In this document: positions 1 to 10,862 of the stretch, piece after piece
Numbering within the stretch: position 1 is the first letter of the stretch
Layout of the letters: each line of letters opens with the position of its first letter
DNA from: Rosa chinensis
Lineage: Eukaryota; Streptophyta; Magnoliopsida; Rosales; Rosaceae
Assembly (NCBI RefSeq): GCF_002994745.2
Contig: NC_037091.1
Span: 5,635,501-5,699,500, forward strand
DNA: 64,000 nucleotides
Reading direction: 5' to 3'
Translations under genes and position numbers: made by a program
Notes under the pieces: model-generated
Seen by the model: only the letters and a program-made list of their open reading frames with translations
Database searches by the model: none
What the model was told of the DNA's origin: nothing

Positions 1-773
1 TTTTGATGCAGTCTAAACTCTTCACGTTCATACAAACTTTCTCTAAAAAATAAATATGACATATGCATACAATAGATCATAAACTCCAACCAGAATAGAA
101 CAGAAATATCATGAGTGCAACTATTGTTTAATACAATAGATCACACCACCTGTAGGTAGAACTTATATAAGCTAAAAACTATAACATAAGAGAAACTATT
201 AATTTGAGTTCAACAGATCTTTTATCCTCCAGCAACTTGCATAATTCAACCTTCAACCACACCAACTGCAGGTAGAACTTATATAAATCTCAATATCTTA
301 TAGTGGATTCTCAGTAGCATACTCTAATTTGAAAATCTCCTTGGATTTACAGTATTAAACAACAATTCAGAGCTTGGACCCAATTATTATGAGGCAAAAA
401 CCATTAAACAAATCTAATTTCATTCAAAAACATATGAACAGCAAAGCAGAAACCAACCATATATACAACTATGTCCAAAAGATTCAAGTAACTTGCAAGT
501 AAACATGAAGACTAGCAATCAATCCATTAAAGCAAAAACGGGAAAATTGGTGCCAACTGATCGTAAACCAATTTCATTTGAATAAATGTACATCAGCCAA
601 GAGGAAGATCTATTAGAACCAAAGTAATTTGGAAAATATAATTACATCACCCAAAAATGACGAACACAAAGTAGACAAGAAACCAACCATACATTTCCAT
701 CACACTTCACAATATGCTCATCATTTCAAATGCAATCCCTAAATAACATGATTCCTAATACAACAACAAAGTT
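1..773. other. AT-rich stretch without a recognisable gene
   Basis: No open frame with a familiar protein was seen on either strand. The only internal structure noted is a duplicated piece of about 30 bases (around 142-172 and again around 254-284) sharing CAGGTAGAACTTATATAA or close to it. It may be intergenic or transposon DNA. Confidence 0.5.
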
Positions 774-1760
774 TCACCATTCAGATTTGGCTTGCCGTGT
801 ATCAAGTGGTAAATGATGACTAAGCAACTGTCGGACGGCGACTGCCTCGGAGGTGCTTTTACCGGCCAATCTCAAGCATCTAGACCGTGTATCTTCGACG
901 GTCGGAACACCTAATACACAATAAACAATAATCCTGAGGACACTGGTAATCTCGGCGGTCATTATTCCGTCGCATTCAATTTAGACAAAAACACATTCAA
1001 TTTTGAAACGAAATACTAGAAATTACCGAGAACGCTGATAATCTCTGCGGTGATTCTTCCGTCACCTGAAATTGGAAGCACGTGGGCTACTCAAGTATTG
1101 AAATTCTTGAGCTTCTCGACTCGCCTTTAAAGGGAGTCCCACCGGAGCAAATGAGGAGGGAAAACTGGGCGGCAGGGATAGGGTTGCGTGTGGAGGAGGA
1201 GGAGAAGCAGCTGTTTGGCTCCAGTTTTGTTGCAGCTGGTCAACAGTCTCTTTTCTGCGCGGGTGTGCTAGCACCATTCGGGTGCGGTCATCGGGGGTGT
1301 CCCTTGACCTGACTTCTTTCAAGCGATTGTGGACGAGGAGAGCACCAACCTCGTCGCGGGATTCTTTGTGCCTCTTGGTGAGGACTTTTGCTAAGCTTCT
1401 TCAAAATCACACAATCGATACTCGACGTCGTAGATCGAGCAGAGCGAAAATCACTGGGAAGTGGGGAGAACTTGCTAAAGCGTGACTTTAGCTTGGCTGG
1501 TTTGCGAGAGCGTTACCCTTGCTTGGCTGGTTTCGTAACCGTTGTGGTAGCGATACTACAGTCGGCTCCCGAGGAGACTAGGACAGAAGCACGTTGGCAG
1601 AGGGTTTGGTGGCACTGACAGTCGGCTCCTGAGGATTCTGGGACTGGAGTGTGGTCACCGGTAAGAGAAGGAGAGGGGTTGCTCCGAAAAGGCTTGGATG
1701 ATCATAGAGATGAATTGATGAGTTGTGTGTGTGTTGTTACTTCGTCGTAGCCTGTATATA
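774..1760 (-). other. possible minus-strand transcription unit, unrecognised
   Basis: The minus strand has a TATA-like CTATATATA near 1752-1761. Downstream is GC-richer DNA with short open frames (62 codons ending at 774, 86 codons at 1062-1322). None resembles a protein I know. A segment of about 45 bases is duplicated (890-970 and 1025-1075); both copies can encode a variant of TAEI-SVL, which suggests an exon-like duplication. Two more short duplications, around CAGTCGGCTCC (1558 and 1619) and GCTTGGCTGG (1492 and 1522), lie in the same block. It could be a gene remnant or a transposon. Function unknown. Confidence 0.25.
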
Positions 1761-1794
1761 TAGGCTACCGAGCCAAAGTGGTTGGCCTTAAACA

Positions 1795-1955
1795 AATCAT
1801 GATGGAGCACTAATGGAATCATGGTGGATTAAGCACTTATGGAATCACATGATGGGTTAAACACTTATGCAATCATGATAGGTTTTCCAATTAATCACTA
1901 ATGGAATTATGATAGGTTTTCCAATTAAGCAATAATGGAATCATGATAGGTTTTC
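1795..1955. repeat. degenerate tandem repeat, unit about 35-45 bp
   Basis: Four to five imperfect units centred on AATCATGATAGGTTTTCC and CACTAATGGAAT. It lies just outside the TATA-like box of the unit above. No function inferred. Confidence 0.7.
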
Positions 1956-2277
1956 CCTGTTGGTCACCATGAAATATAGTGGAATGCTTCCCCACGTACA
2001 TGTCATATTCCTTAATTGAATGAAGTATGGATATTCGCATGGGCGTGCCTTTTCTTGCAGCTTGCATAATCTTCCATAATTCTGCAGGTAGGCTTTATTT
2101 AGCCTCTAAATAATATATTTCGAACTTGTCGACAATATATAGCTTGAGCCACAGACATTGGCTCAATTTTTCTAAGACACGCCTTGTCAGGCCAAAATGC
2201 TCATTTTGGGTTCAAACAGCTGCAATGGTTTTAGTGTTTCGGGGAGCAGAGGAGATTTTGAGAGGGAGAGAAAGTCT

Positions 2278-2729
2278 CTAACAGGGAGAGGGAGAGGGAG
2301 AGAGTGAGTCTTTTATCTCCTTCTTTTTCATTCGAGAGGGAAGTATAATATTTGGCCAAAAATTTTGGCGCTTTTGTAGAATCACGGCATACAAGGAGAG
2401 CATGCCTTTAATGAAAATAATATTAAGTTTAATGGCGCGCATACTGCTCAAGCCGTAAAAAATGTAATTAAAAAGTATCAAGCACAGCATGCTTTTATTA
2501 TTTGTAGTAAATCTCGCGTCATAAATGATTACTTTTCTTATAGTGTGACCATGCAAGTTAATAGAAAGCACACTTTTTACCACTTCTGGAGCGTAAGTGG
2601 ATTCAAGCCTCTTGAGTAATACTTTTTCACCCAATACCTTCATTTTGATAGTGCCCTTTTGAACATTAATTTTGATTCCCGCGGTCGCCATAAAGAGTCT
2701 ACCTAGAATAATAGGTATGTCCTTATCAC
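2278..2729 (-). pseudogene. Ty3/gypsy protease, C-terminal part (split by CACTA-1)
   Basis: Read on the minus strand, the segment begins with the ILGR motif that closes plant gypsy retropepsins and continues with ATAGIKINVQKGT, a conserved tail of this domain. After about 30 more residues the similarity fades into low-complexity DNA (GGGAGA repeats at 2278-2306), so the element is truncated here and no reverse transcriptase follows. The N-terminal half lies 15.8 kb away at 18547-18913. The two halves abut exactly at the target-site duplication of the CACTA element, and the reading frame continues across the empty site. The ORF past the ILGR motif is decayed and non-functional. Confidence 0.85.
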
Positions 2730-2732
2730 AAT
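2730..2732. repeat. target-site duplication AAT, left of CACTA-1
   Basis: AAT here equals AAT at 18544-18546. A 3-bp duplication is the hallmark of CACTA (En/Spm) transposition. Confidence 0.9.
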
Positions 2733-2739
2733 CACTATG

Positions 2740-4462
2740 TTAAAAAATGCTTCATACCATACCCCTCAGATGACATAAGACGTTTTTTCTGTTGTCTGAT
2801 TTTTTTGAACGTTATTAGACAATAGTTTTAACTATTTTTGTTGTCTGAATGGTATCAAAATCAATACTAGTTCAACTTTTTCAAGTTTGTTAGGGTCCGT
2901 TCGATATCATTTTGCGGTATAGTTTTTTATTTTACGAATTCAAAAAATTATGTAATTTGCGTTTGGTACATTAAATTTGAAAAACAAGGAAAACAAATTT
3001 TAGGAAACAATTCAAGAACTATGAATAAATATGGGAAATGACTTTTTAACATTTTCATTGTTTCCTGAAGACAACCTGCCCTGCAATTAGAGAAAGTGAT
3101 ATATATATTTTTTTTCTTTTTTACTTTTAAACACATATATCCACAAACTCTTCTCCTCTCTTTTGATCTTCCTCTCTTTCTTTCCCACAATTTCCACTGA
3201 GGAAGAAAGCTTCGGTATTTTATGCTTCAATATAATTGGATTATCTCATGGGCAAGAGGAATTAACAACTAAGGTTGAGACATTTGATTGAATTATCTTT
3301 TTGAACTAAAGATTCAAGAGCTTGCAACTTCATATGATATATTTTATAAACAAAATTGGGGGATTTGATTCTTCTTGTTCAATGTCCTTCACAATACTCT
3401 GTTTCTTTTCTCATAACAACTAGTAAAAGATTCATAATCAATACAAACAAAATAGTCAATCTTTCATGATTACTGAGGAAAAACTAAACAGAGTGCTATA
3501 GATTTGTTTTTTTTTTAAAGGATAGATATGTTTTTAATATTTCAAGTTTTGAAATACTTGTACCGAACATGTATTTACATCTTAAAAACTTATAGTTTAA
3601 TTTCCCGTTTTCATTCTACAATCCAGTATTACAAAAATAATTTCATAAAACGTTACAGGACACACCCTTATAATTTAGAAAACTCAGACAACAGCTATAA
3701 TTAAATTTTGTTGCCTGAGTAATTGGAGAAATTATTTCTCCTTGTCTGGACAAAATTTTTTGGCTGAACTAAAACTTAAGTGAGCTATACCTGAGTTTTC
3801 CAAACACTAGGTTAAAAAAACAAAAGCATTCTTTCCCTCTCCCAACCCAAAGCAACTGTAGCTCCCCATTCTGGTTCTTCTCCCCTATCAGCTAGCCATC
3901 TATGCGACATTCTTTCCCTTTCCCAATTCTGGTTCTTCTCCCCCGATCTATGCAACAAAAGCCTCTCCCCTATCTAGGTTTTTGACACAGAAGAGTATCC
4001 TCAACCTCTCATCTATCTAGGTTAACAAGACACTGTTGTGGAGTTCTTCGATTTCAAGAACGAGTCCAAAGTCTTGATTCACTGTTGTTGCACGGTAAGC
4101 CTCTTTCTTTGTCTTAATTAGGATTTCGACTTTAATTTGTTTTGGGTTTTAGGGTTTCCTTGTATATTGATTTGGGGGTTTTGCTAATTTCCTTTGAAAT
4201 TTGATTTGGGTCTTAGCGATATCGACCGGTCGACCTTATCTGCTTGGACTTGGGTTGCATAGAGGTCTCAAACAAGCAAGGGGCTACTCAGCCCAGTCTT
4301 GACTCTCACCATAAACAAAACTAGTCGTTTACTGTGAGCTCCAAGATCGGAAAGGTTAGTGAGTCTCTTCTGTTTAGATTCAAGTCTTGTATTTCTTGAT
4401 TCAGATTCTTTGGTACTACTTACTAGCTAGACTCTCTGTGTGTATATGTATTTGTTCGATTT
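2740..4462 (+). other. CACTA-1 left subterminal repeats and possible 5' untranslated exons
   Basis: 2740-3790 is AT-rich and carries scattered TGTTGTCTGA-type subterminal motifs. 3830-4090 is pyrimidine-rich and resembles a plant 5' untranslated leader: TCTCCCC and CTATCTAGG recur, and a good splice donor (CACG|GTAAGC) sits at about 4093. This may be the leader of the captured gene, but no coding exon could be recognised here. Confidence 0.4.
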
Positions 4463-4467
4463 GAGTG
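4463..4467. repeat. target-site duplication of the gene-fragment LTR element (GAGTG)
   Basis: GAGTG here pairs with AAGTG at 9327-9331, four of five bases identical, as expected for an LTR insertion that has taken one mutation. Confidence 0.75.
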
Positions 4468-4779
4468 TGTTACGATCCCCGAGATCGTAGCCATGGTATG
4501 ACATAGTAGCGAAATGAAGCAGAGAGAAATTCTAGAGAAAACTAAGAAAATAGAAATGCAAATTTTCATTCATAACCTTCTTCTCAAGCTTACACTGTAT
4601 ATATAGCAAATAACAAACACGTGTTGCACATCTACGGCTCAGTCTACCTAACATATTCCTCAACGAGGTAACCCAGTAAAACGATGCGTTCAGTACATGA
4701 TTTAAATGAAACGGTGCATATTAAACCTATCAGTAGAAGTCCTACTCAAACCTGGGAACAAACACTTAATTTCATAACA
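4468..4779 (-). repeat. 3' LTR of the gene-fragment element
   Basis: 312 bp, TG...CA ends. It differs from the other LTR by a 19-bp segment (near 4537-4555) missing there and a handful of substitutions, so insertion is fairly recent. The plus-strand sequence CTGTATATATAGC gives a minus-strand GCTATATATACAG, a likely TATA box. Confidence 0.9.
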
Positions 4780-4780
4780 A

Positions 4781-4793
4781 TCCATCCCCCTTT
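4781..4793 (-). promoter_or_regulatory. polypurine tract
   Basis: On the minus strand AAAGGGGGATGGA lies one base before the TGTTA start of the 3' LTR, the position where plus-strand DNA synthesis is primed. Confidence 0.85.
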
Positions 4794-5057
4794 AGCAAAA
4801 CTTGACCTCAAGTTTCAAATAGGATATGCTTGACACCTTTTCCAATGAATCAACCTGCATATGAGAAATAACATTCTGGAAAATTGGAGCTCAAACAACC
4901 ACCTGTAAGCTAGCTTATCCTCAAAAGTGGTCATCAATACTGTTGTCTTCCCATAGAAATATGAAGACTTTGTTGCAATTGGTGTCAGACTTAAACCCTC
5001 TACATCTTTGAACAATGCAGCTATGATCTCAGTTTTCAAGTCCTCTTTAACACCCTT

Positions 5058-5171
5058 AATCAAATGCCAAGTAACCGACATAGTAAATCCAATCACCACA
5101 GATGCCACAACCTTCAAGTAATTAATGCTATGTCCTGAAAATAATTGCTTCCATCCTTGCTTTTTAGAGAT
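5058..5171 (-). pseudogene. captured mitochondrial carrier (SLC25-type) C-terminal fragment
   Basis: The motif [18 protein letters not shown] resembles the last repeat of plant mitochondrial CoA/adenine-nucleotide carriers, where QGWRQLFAGLSINY...KVVPS is typical. Only one of six membrane segments is present. Confidence 0.7.
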
Positions 5172-5231
5172 CAAAACAAGGCTTTCCCTTGCACCTTTCA
5201 GATCAGGAGTGTTTGATGCTAAGAGTAGTTG

Positions 5232-5369
5232 AACTTGTGCTGACATTTTTACTAGTCTAGATTGCAACTCAAAAGCAGGACTCATCACTTCTTTGACATG
5301 AGGATTCTCTCCAGGTTCAGCTATATCAAATTCTGCAACATTAGTAACACAGATAACAGGTTTCATTGT
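5232..5369 (-). pseudogene. captured Obg-like ATPase (OLA1/YchF) fragment
   Basis: About 46 residues matching the KP-I-Y-V-NVAE ... NPHVKEVM region of the plant Obg-like ATPase, in the same open frame as the enolase piece. The P-loop is absent. Confidence 0.75.
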
Positions 5370-5546
5370 AACCAAGTCAATAGCCAAGATCTCAAACCAG
5401 AATTTTGGAACTTCATAACCATCTTGGAAGTAGAAGATGAAAAATGTGATACCCCATTGATGAAATGAGATGCTGCTAATATCCAATCCAAGGCTAGCCT
5501 CCAAATCATGCATATTAGAACAAACAACAGTGCCTCCCTTAAAGTT

Positions 5547-5834
5547 TTGCACTTTCTCCCCCATTTCAGCTGTCATCTTAGAGTAGGGCTCTGAATCATC
5601 TTGGTCAACGGAGTCTTCAATTGAAACAATAGGATACTCAATCACAAATGGCTTATAGACGTCCTCGAGAGCATTTCCGGAAATTTTCCGGGAACCATCA
5701 GTTTTCTCTTCCTTGAAGGTCAGGTCATATGTTTTATCTATTCCATAAAACTCAGATGCAGCAACATCCATTTCAATGACAACCTTTCCAGTGTATTCAG
5801 CTTTCTCAATGGCAGTCTTAAGCAATTTAAGAGC
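5547..5834 (-). pseudogene. captured enolase fragment (about 96 residues)
   Basis: Corresponds to the middle of plant enolase, including the GMDVAASEF and YPIVSIEDP regions, here altered to EMDVAASEF and YPIVSIEDS. No intron interrupts it although plant enolase genes are intron-rich, which fits capture from a spliced transcript. Confidence 0.85.
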
Positions 5835-6461
5835 ATATCCCAATTTATAATCAAATTGCAAATATCTCGACCAAAGTACAACATTAGGATTATCACAAGT
5901 GAATAATGGAACATACCATAATGTAGGATATATCATTTTGAGGTCTTTAATGTTTGTCAAGGCTGCACCAAAAGCAATACCATCCTCTGTAGTAACTTGC
6001 CAAGTATGTATTAGTGCACATAGATGAACACTCATATGAGAATTAGAATATAACTGCCATTGGTACGAATTTTCTATATTAGAAAAGACCCTCAAGGCTT
6101 CTCTATTGGGACAATGCAGTAGATGGCTTGAAATCACAAATTCCATTATCTGGGAGTGCATAATTACAGTCAACAAGATAAGCAGAGGAGCTTCATTTGA
6201 CTGCATGGGTATTGAAAAGAAATTTTGAGGAACCAATGCAAGATCTCCAGAGACAATTGCCACAAAGCCAAGTTCAATAAACCATGTGATCATGAAATCA
6301 GGAAGTAAAGAGAGCAGCTCACATGAGAACAATAATTTCCATTGTAAACATCACCATACATAATTTCAAGGCCTTGTTTCTTAGACTTTAAAGACAACAG
6401 TTGATTGATAGAAATAAGCACCACAATTCCAATGATGTAGTGTTCATCTTCTCTCAATATT

Positions 6462-8141
6462 TTAGCTAGAGGAGGTCGTAATAAATGGATATATAGCAGC
6501 CATAGGTGATGAAGTAAACAATTTCCTCACAAGTGCATGAAATGGGGAATAAAAAATTGAAGAGCTAGTGGCCAAGAAAAGCATATCCTTATGAACATGT
6601 CTCGCCACGTATTGAAAAGACTTGTTTATATTAGTCATTAAAAATACACCATAATCTCTTGAAAGGAGTGGATCACAATAGTACAACATAAAGGATAACT
6701 TAGAATTGCTTTTGACAAAGTCAATAACTTCCTCAACAGAAAACCTCCTTGGTTGACATATAGCTTTAGTTTGGCAGGGTAAATAAAGTACAACCACTTC
6801 AATTAGATAAAGGCTACCTCCAGTAACATCTTTCATACGCATTGTAACCACAAGAAACTGGCCATCTGGTGAGAATCTAGCACATTCTGCATGACTTTTG
6901 GTCATAAACTTACCTGTATGTCGAAGAGTTGTTCGATACAAGTCATCCAAGGCAGACAGAACATATCCCAAGCACTTCTCATCTAGCTTCATATGGGTTT
7001 CAAGAAAATTCATATGCAGCTCTTTCTCCCCACTTCTGTGGCTGGGCTGCTTATCTATGTATCTCAAGTAGAAAGCAATCAGGAGCTCAATGAAAATTCT
7101 GTGGAAATCACATGTGTGATCATCAACCTTGAAATCATCAAGAGGTGTAGTGCAGCTCATAATTACAATATCATTATGCTCGCTTACAGGTTTGGTTGCT
7201 TCCATTGAATCAAGGACTTCAGAAACCAGAGAAGCCTTGCAGTCCAATTTTTCAGTAACTATGCCACTAATTTTCTTGTCTAGCAATTGAAAGAAAGCTT
7301 CTACACTGACATGAGCAGCATAAAAAATTTCACCAAGAGTAGCAAGCCCCCAACCTTCATCACGAACAGCAGCATCGTGGAAACTATAAAGTTTAGTTTC
7401 ACTACTCAACCATTTATCAAACAAATTATTGACATCCCTATTCATTTTCTCAATCCACTCATCACGAGGCCAATTTTCTTCTCCAGCTTTATCATTTAAG
7501 CAATTACGATAGAGCTTAAGCATACCATACAAGATACTCTCAAAAGCTTTTCTAACATGTTGAGAATTTAAATCCAATGTAGTGAATACCTGAGACAATG
7601 AGTTCTGAGTCAGTTCACCAAGTCCATCAGATGCTTCCTTGCAAAAGAGTTTAGCCTCCTTTATCTCATAATGTTGAAGTTGTAAGCAGAGAATGAACCA
7701 TTGCACTCCCTTTGCTGCAGATTGTGCATCAGCAGAACATATCACCATCTCTCTATCAAGATTGAGCCATTCCCCAACAGTAGAATCCAGCTCCGTTGCA
7801 TTCCCTTCACTTGCAAATTTGGCATGAACTTTTGATTTCCATTTCTCCCATATTTTCTCTAGTACCATTTCAGAAGTCACTTGCACTTTTTCATATTTGT
7901 CTCCAGCAGACAAATTTTCTTCACCAATATTACCACTTAATAATCCATTACCAACATCCATGGAAGTATGAGCCTCAGAACCGAGAAGTGTGTTCCCAAC
8001 AGATGATCCATTGTCAAAGTTAGTGTGCTGAAAATAATGTGATTGAACATTATTCTTCCACATCACACTGTTCACCCCTTTCAGTGCTTTGAATCTCAGA
8101 CTCCTTATTTCTTGTACTAGCAGCCATGCTATTACTCCCAA
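6462..8141 (-). pseudogene. second internal open frame, includes a SMU1-type WD40 fragment
   Basis: About 559 codons open. Residues about 415-431 read KSHAECARFSPDGQFLV, the start of the WD40 domain of the splicing factor SMU1. The flanking sequence does not continue into a WD repeat. Residues 80-300 form a hydrophilic, Trp-rich segment (EKIWEKWKSK, EWIEKMNRDV) and residues 455-559 another, neither of which I recognise; they may be further captured pieces or element-specific sequence. It overlaps the preceding frame (8050-8631) out of register around 8050-8141, so the two may have been one product joined by a frameshift or splice. Confidence 0.6.
6849..6899 (-). pseudogene. captured SMU1 WD40 fragment
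   Basis: Seventeen residues around ECARFSPDGQFLV match the highly conserved SMU1 segment. Short, so less certain than the enolase piece. Confidence 0.55.
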
Positions 8142-8631
8142 TATTCAATTTCTCAGTCATACCAACAGCAATATTATCCTCACTACTACTTCTAGATACC
8201 ACCACAACAGAAATATCATTATTCAAATCCAATATTTCTTCATGGGGTGATAGATTAAAATTTGGTTCTAAGATTTGAATACTACCTCCAGCTATAGCAG
8301 TAGCTGAGGACGATGTCTTCCCCGACGCTGTAAGAGACGTAGCAACCGTAGTAGCTGGTAGTGACCCAAACTTCAACAACTTCGAATCGGCTTCAGTCAC
8401 TGGGTTTTTGGGACCCAAACGCAACTGACGTAGCTCTGCTAAAATCTCAGCCTGGAATGTTGATTGTTGGGAGCAGATAGCTTCAAAAGAAATTCTTGCC
8501 TCCAATTGATCTTTATGTATCTGGTCAGGTTCCATTGAAATTGGGTGAAGCTGCTTTAGATCTGAAATTAGTCGTGGTTGCTCATAAGCTGAAGGTGGAG
8601 GAGCATAATGGTAAAGAGGTTGTGTAGTCAT
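8050..8631 (-). CDS. N-terminal frame of the LTR element, possibly gag-derived
   Basis: About 193 residues from an ATG at 8631. An upstream open stretch reaches into the 5' LTR but is not expected to be translated. The protein starts with a Tyr/Pro-rich segment (YHYAPPPSAYEQP), followed by a probable amphipathic helix rich in Gln/Glu (AEILAELRQLRL), a Ser/Thr/Ala-rich linker and an acidic end. A short helical N-terminus of this sort occurs in some gypsy gag proteins, but no capsid motif or zinc knuckle is visible, so a gag origin is only a guess. Confidence 0.35.
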   Translation of the reverse strand: MTTQPLYHYAPPPSAYEQPRLISDLKQLHPISMEPDQIHKDQLEARISFEAICSQQSTFQAEILAELRQLRLGPKNPVTEADSKLLKFGSLPATTVATSLTASGKTSSSATAIAGGSIQILEPNFNLSPHEEILDLNNDISVVVVSRSSSEDNIAVGMTEKLNIGSNSMAASTRNKESEIQSTERGEQCDVEE

Positions 8632-9018
8632 GGTTTTTGTGGGGACAAACTGAGAATAAACACTGAGAATTGATGGTTCATGTGAATGGCTTTGTGAAGT
8701 TGAAGGATGAATCCAGAGATTTGGGTTAGGATAAGGTGAGTGGCTGCGGAGCAATAGGATCAATCGGTTCCAAGTATGGAGGAGGGAAGAACTGTGAGTG
8801 AGTCTGAGGAACACATGGAAATTGGTCAGGGAGTAAGTGGTCATTGATGATGGTTGCACAAGGGTTGAGTTGCAATGGTGGGTAAGGGTTTGGTGGCGAT
8901 GAAAATTGGGTAAATTCACAGGTAGAGCTACCGTAAGAGTGATAAGGAGAGCTTTAATACCCGCCAGAGATCCCACCACCGTAAGCCGCTGGACTCGCCG
9001 GGAAAGGGCCCAGGTGCG

Positions 9019-9031
9019 GGCTCTGATACCA
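9019..9031 (-). promoter_or_regulatory. primer-binding site, initiator tRNA-Met
   Basis: The minus strand reads TGGTATCAGAGCC, exactly complementary to the 3' end of plant initiator tRNA-Met, two bases inside the 5' LTR. This fixes the element's orientation. Confidence 0.9.
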
Positions 9032-9033
9032 GT

Positions 9034-9326
9034 TGTTACGATCCCCGGGATCGTAGCCATGGTATGACATAGTAGCGAAATGAAGCAGAGAGAAATTCTA
9101 GAGTGCAAATTTTCATTCATAACCTTCTTCTCAAGCTTACACTGTATATATAGCAAATAACAAACACGTGTCGCACATCTACGGCTCAGTCTACCTAACA
9201 TATTCCTCAACGGGGTAACCCAGTAAAACGATGCGTTCAGTACATGATTTAAATGAAACGGTGAGTATTAAACCTATCAGTAGAAGTCCTACTCAAACCT
9301 GGGAACAAACACTTAATTTCATAACA
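9034..9326 (-). repeat. 5' LTR of the gene-fragment element
   Basis: 293 bp. Same TGTTA...TAACA ends as the other LTR with a 19-bp deletion. It is followed by AAGTG, the second target duplication. Confidence 0.9.
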
Positions 9327-9474
9327 AAGTGGATTTCAAACCTTACCGGAAAGCAGCTCAAAGACGTCTGCTTTCTCTTTCACCTAGCTTTTGCGTTTGT
9401 GAATTTTTGAGACGATTGGATTTGATTTGGAAACTGATTGGATTGATTTTTATGGCTTCCAGAGGCGACTCTTC

Positions 9475-9539
9475 ATTATTGAACCTTCTTTGATGGTTTT
9501 GACTCACAAGTACAATCAGGAGAAGATGATTTGCAGAAA
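9475..9539 (+). pseudogene. captured ribosomal protein eL40 (ubiquitin-L40 fusion) exon piece
   Basis: Translated in the frame starting at 9475, the DNA gives IIEPSLM, then KYNQEKMICRK, the start of the 52-residue eL40 part of the ubiquitin-60S L40 fusion. It is followed by a plausible splice donor (GTGAGG) at 9540. The ubiquitin part is not present upstream and the next eL40 exon was not found downstream. This is a second host gene in CACTA-1, in the same orientation as SMT1. Confidence 0.75.
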
Positions 9540-9540
9540 G

Positions 9541-10245
9541 TGAGGCTCTTTTCCTAATTGAATCTATTTATTTGTGTTTAGGGTTTTGGTTGTGATAAAC
9601 TGAGGGGACACTTAGCCTTCTTTGCTATTAATGGGCAATTGATGGTGCACATTAATTTCTTGGATTCTTGGATTCTTGATTTCTTGGCTCATTAACGTCT
9701 TTCTAAATTTCTTGGATTCTTGGCTCATATTCTCTTTCTTTTGCTTTTCTCAGGTGCTTAGCCTTGGATTCTTGTTTTGTTGCTGAGAAATTTAATTGTC
9801 GAGACTCGATCATCTATACAAGTTGTGGTAGTTGTGTTTGTGTAAATCATGGAAACTGGAATAAGATGAACATACTGCATTTGGATTTGGTTTTGTGTTT
9901 TCAATTTGGTTGGCAGAAAGAATAATTTAATTATTTGTAAAACTTGGACTCTTCTCATTTATTTCTTGGTGACAAGTCAAAATAGATCTTTAAGGAATCA
10001 ATTTCTCGTCATTTTGAGCCATTGCTCAAACCTTTCTCTGGTATGTGTCTTGATTTGGGTAAAAGTACTTGTTTGCTTAATGCAAGAGGCATGAACACTT
10101 ACTTGCCTTACAACTAGGACCGAAACCTGGATTGAAGGTTTGCCTTCTCAAGTAGACTTAATGTAACACAAATTATTAAGCTGGAGATATACTTTAGCAT
10201 TTGGTTCAATATGTTGACTTGGTTTTTGGTATCTTTTGGTGCTAG
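9541..10245 (+). other. intron-like DNA between the eL40 and SMT1 pieces
   Basis: T-rich DNA with a short local repetition of CTTGGATTCTTGG (9660-9770). No exon was recognised. It ends in a splice acceptor (GCTAG|GTTTTG) that opens the first SMT1 exon. Confidence 0.45.
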
Positions 10246-10862
10246 GTTTTGAATGTAGGTTGTCGGAAGACCACTTAGAGAAATAACACGCTTCAGGTGA
10301 ATGCCATTAAATTATTTTTACTTCAGTTGCACACATCTAGAGGCTGGACTATGCTATCAAATGTGCTTTTAGCTCCCTTATCTGCATTGTATCTTTGTAA
10401 ATTTTGAATCGGTACTACTATTGCCTAATAATACTACGTACATTTAACATTAATTATTAGGCCATTTGCAATGTTTTGATTTAGTAGAAGATAATTTAAT
10501 TGTTCAAGAAGAAAGGTTGCTGCATATTGATAGCTTATTAACATTTCAGACTATGGTGGTTTGTGCAGCTCAACGTCAATTACTGGGTTGAACAACAATG
10601 AATATCAGATAACAAGAGGAAAGGTTGGTGCATATTGAACAACTTGCTTTGATATATTTTCAATAGCTAGTCTGGAATGTTTCTCAATTTTCTTCAATGA
10701 AAGTATAAAATCTAGTAGATTTTTTTTTTTCATCTTTGAAATTACCACAGGGATAATTCTATTTCAAAGTGGCCTAATTCAAGCTTTTTTTTTGGCTCCA
10801 CAGGAACTGAACTGCATTGTTGGAATTGACAAGACATGTGACTTTGTTAAGGTTGGTGGTCC

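Larger units (their letters stand above)
4815..6332 (-). pseudogene. chimeric open frame: enolase + Obg-like ATPase + mitochondrial carrier fragments
   Basis: 505 codons open. Residues 1-165 are unrecognised. Residues about 167-262 match plant cytosolic enolase: [19 protein letters not shown] and ISGNAL are visible, and YPIVSIED keeps the acidic metal-ligand region, but the following proline is lost. Residues about 322-367 match the OLA1/YchF Obg-like ATPase ([21 protein letters not shown]). Residues about 388-420 match the end of a mitochondrial substrate carrier ([17 protein letters not shown]). The remainder is unrecognised. Each piece lacks the rest of its enzyme, so no catalytic activity is expected. 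What is odd is that one frame stays open through all the joins. Whether the protein is made is unknown. Confidence 0.8.
4468..9326 (-). mobile_element. LTR retrotransposon with captured host-gene fragments (Bs1-like organisation)
   Basis: It has two near-identical LTRs (4468-4779 and 9034-9326), both beginning TGTTA and ending TAACA. A 13-nt primer-binding site for initiator tRNA-Met and a polypurine tract sit in the correct places for a minus-strand element, with a 4/5-matching 5-bp duplication. The 4.25 kb interior has no recognisable integrase, reverse transcriptase or RNase H. Instead it holds long open frames (8050-8631, 6462-8141, 4815-6332) built from pieces of unrelated host proteins: a SMU1-type WD40 piece, enolase, an Obg-like ATPase and a mitochondrial carrier. 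Long contiguous stretches without introns suggest capture through RNA. It is non-autonomous; mobility would need enzymes from another element. It sits inside CACTA-1. Confidence 0.9.

Noticed and set aside
4815..6332. A functional enolase gene
   Set aside because: Only about 96 of some 440 residues are present, key residues are changed, and it sits inside an LTR element fused to other genes.
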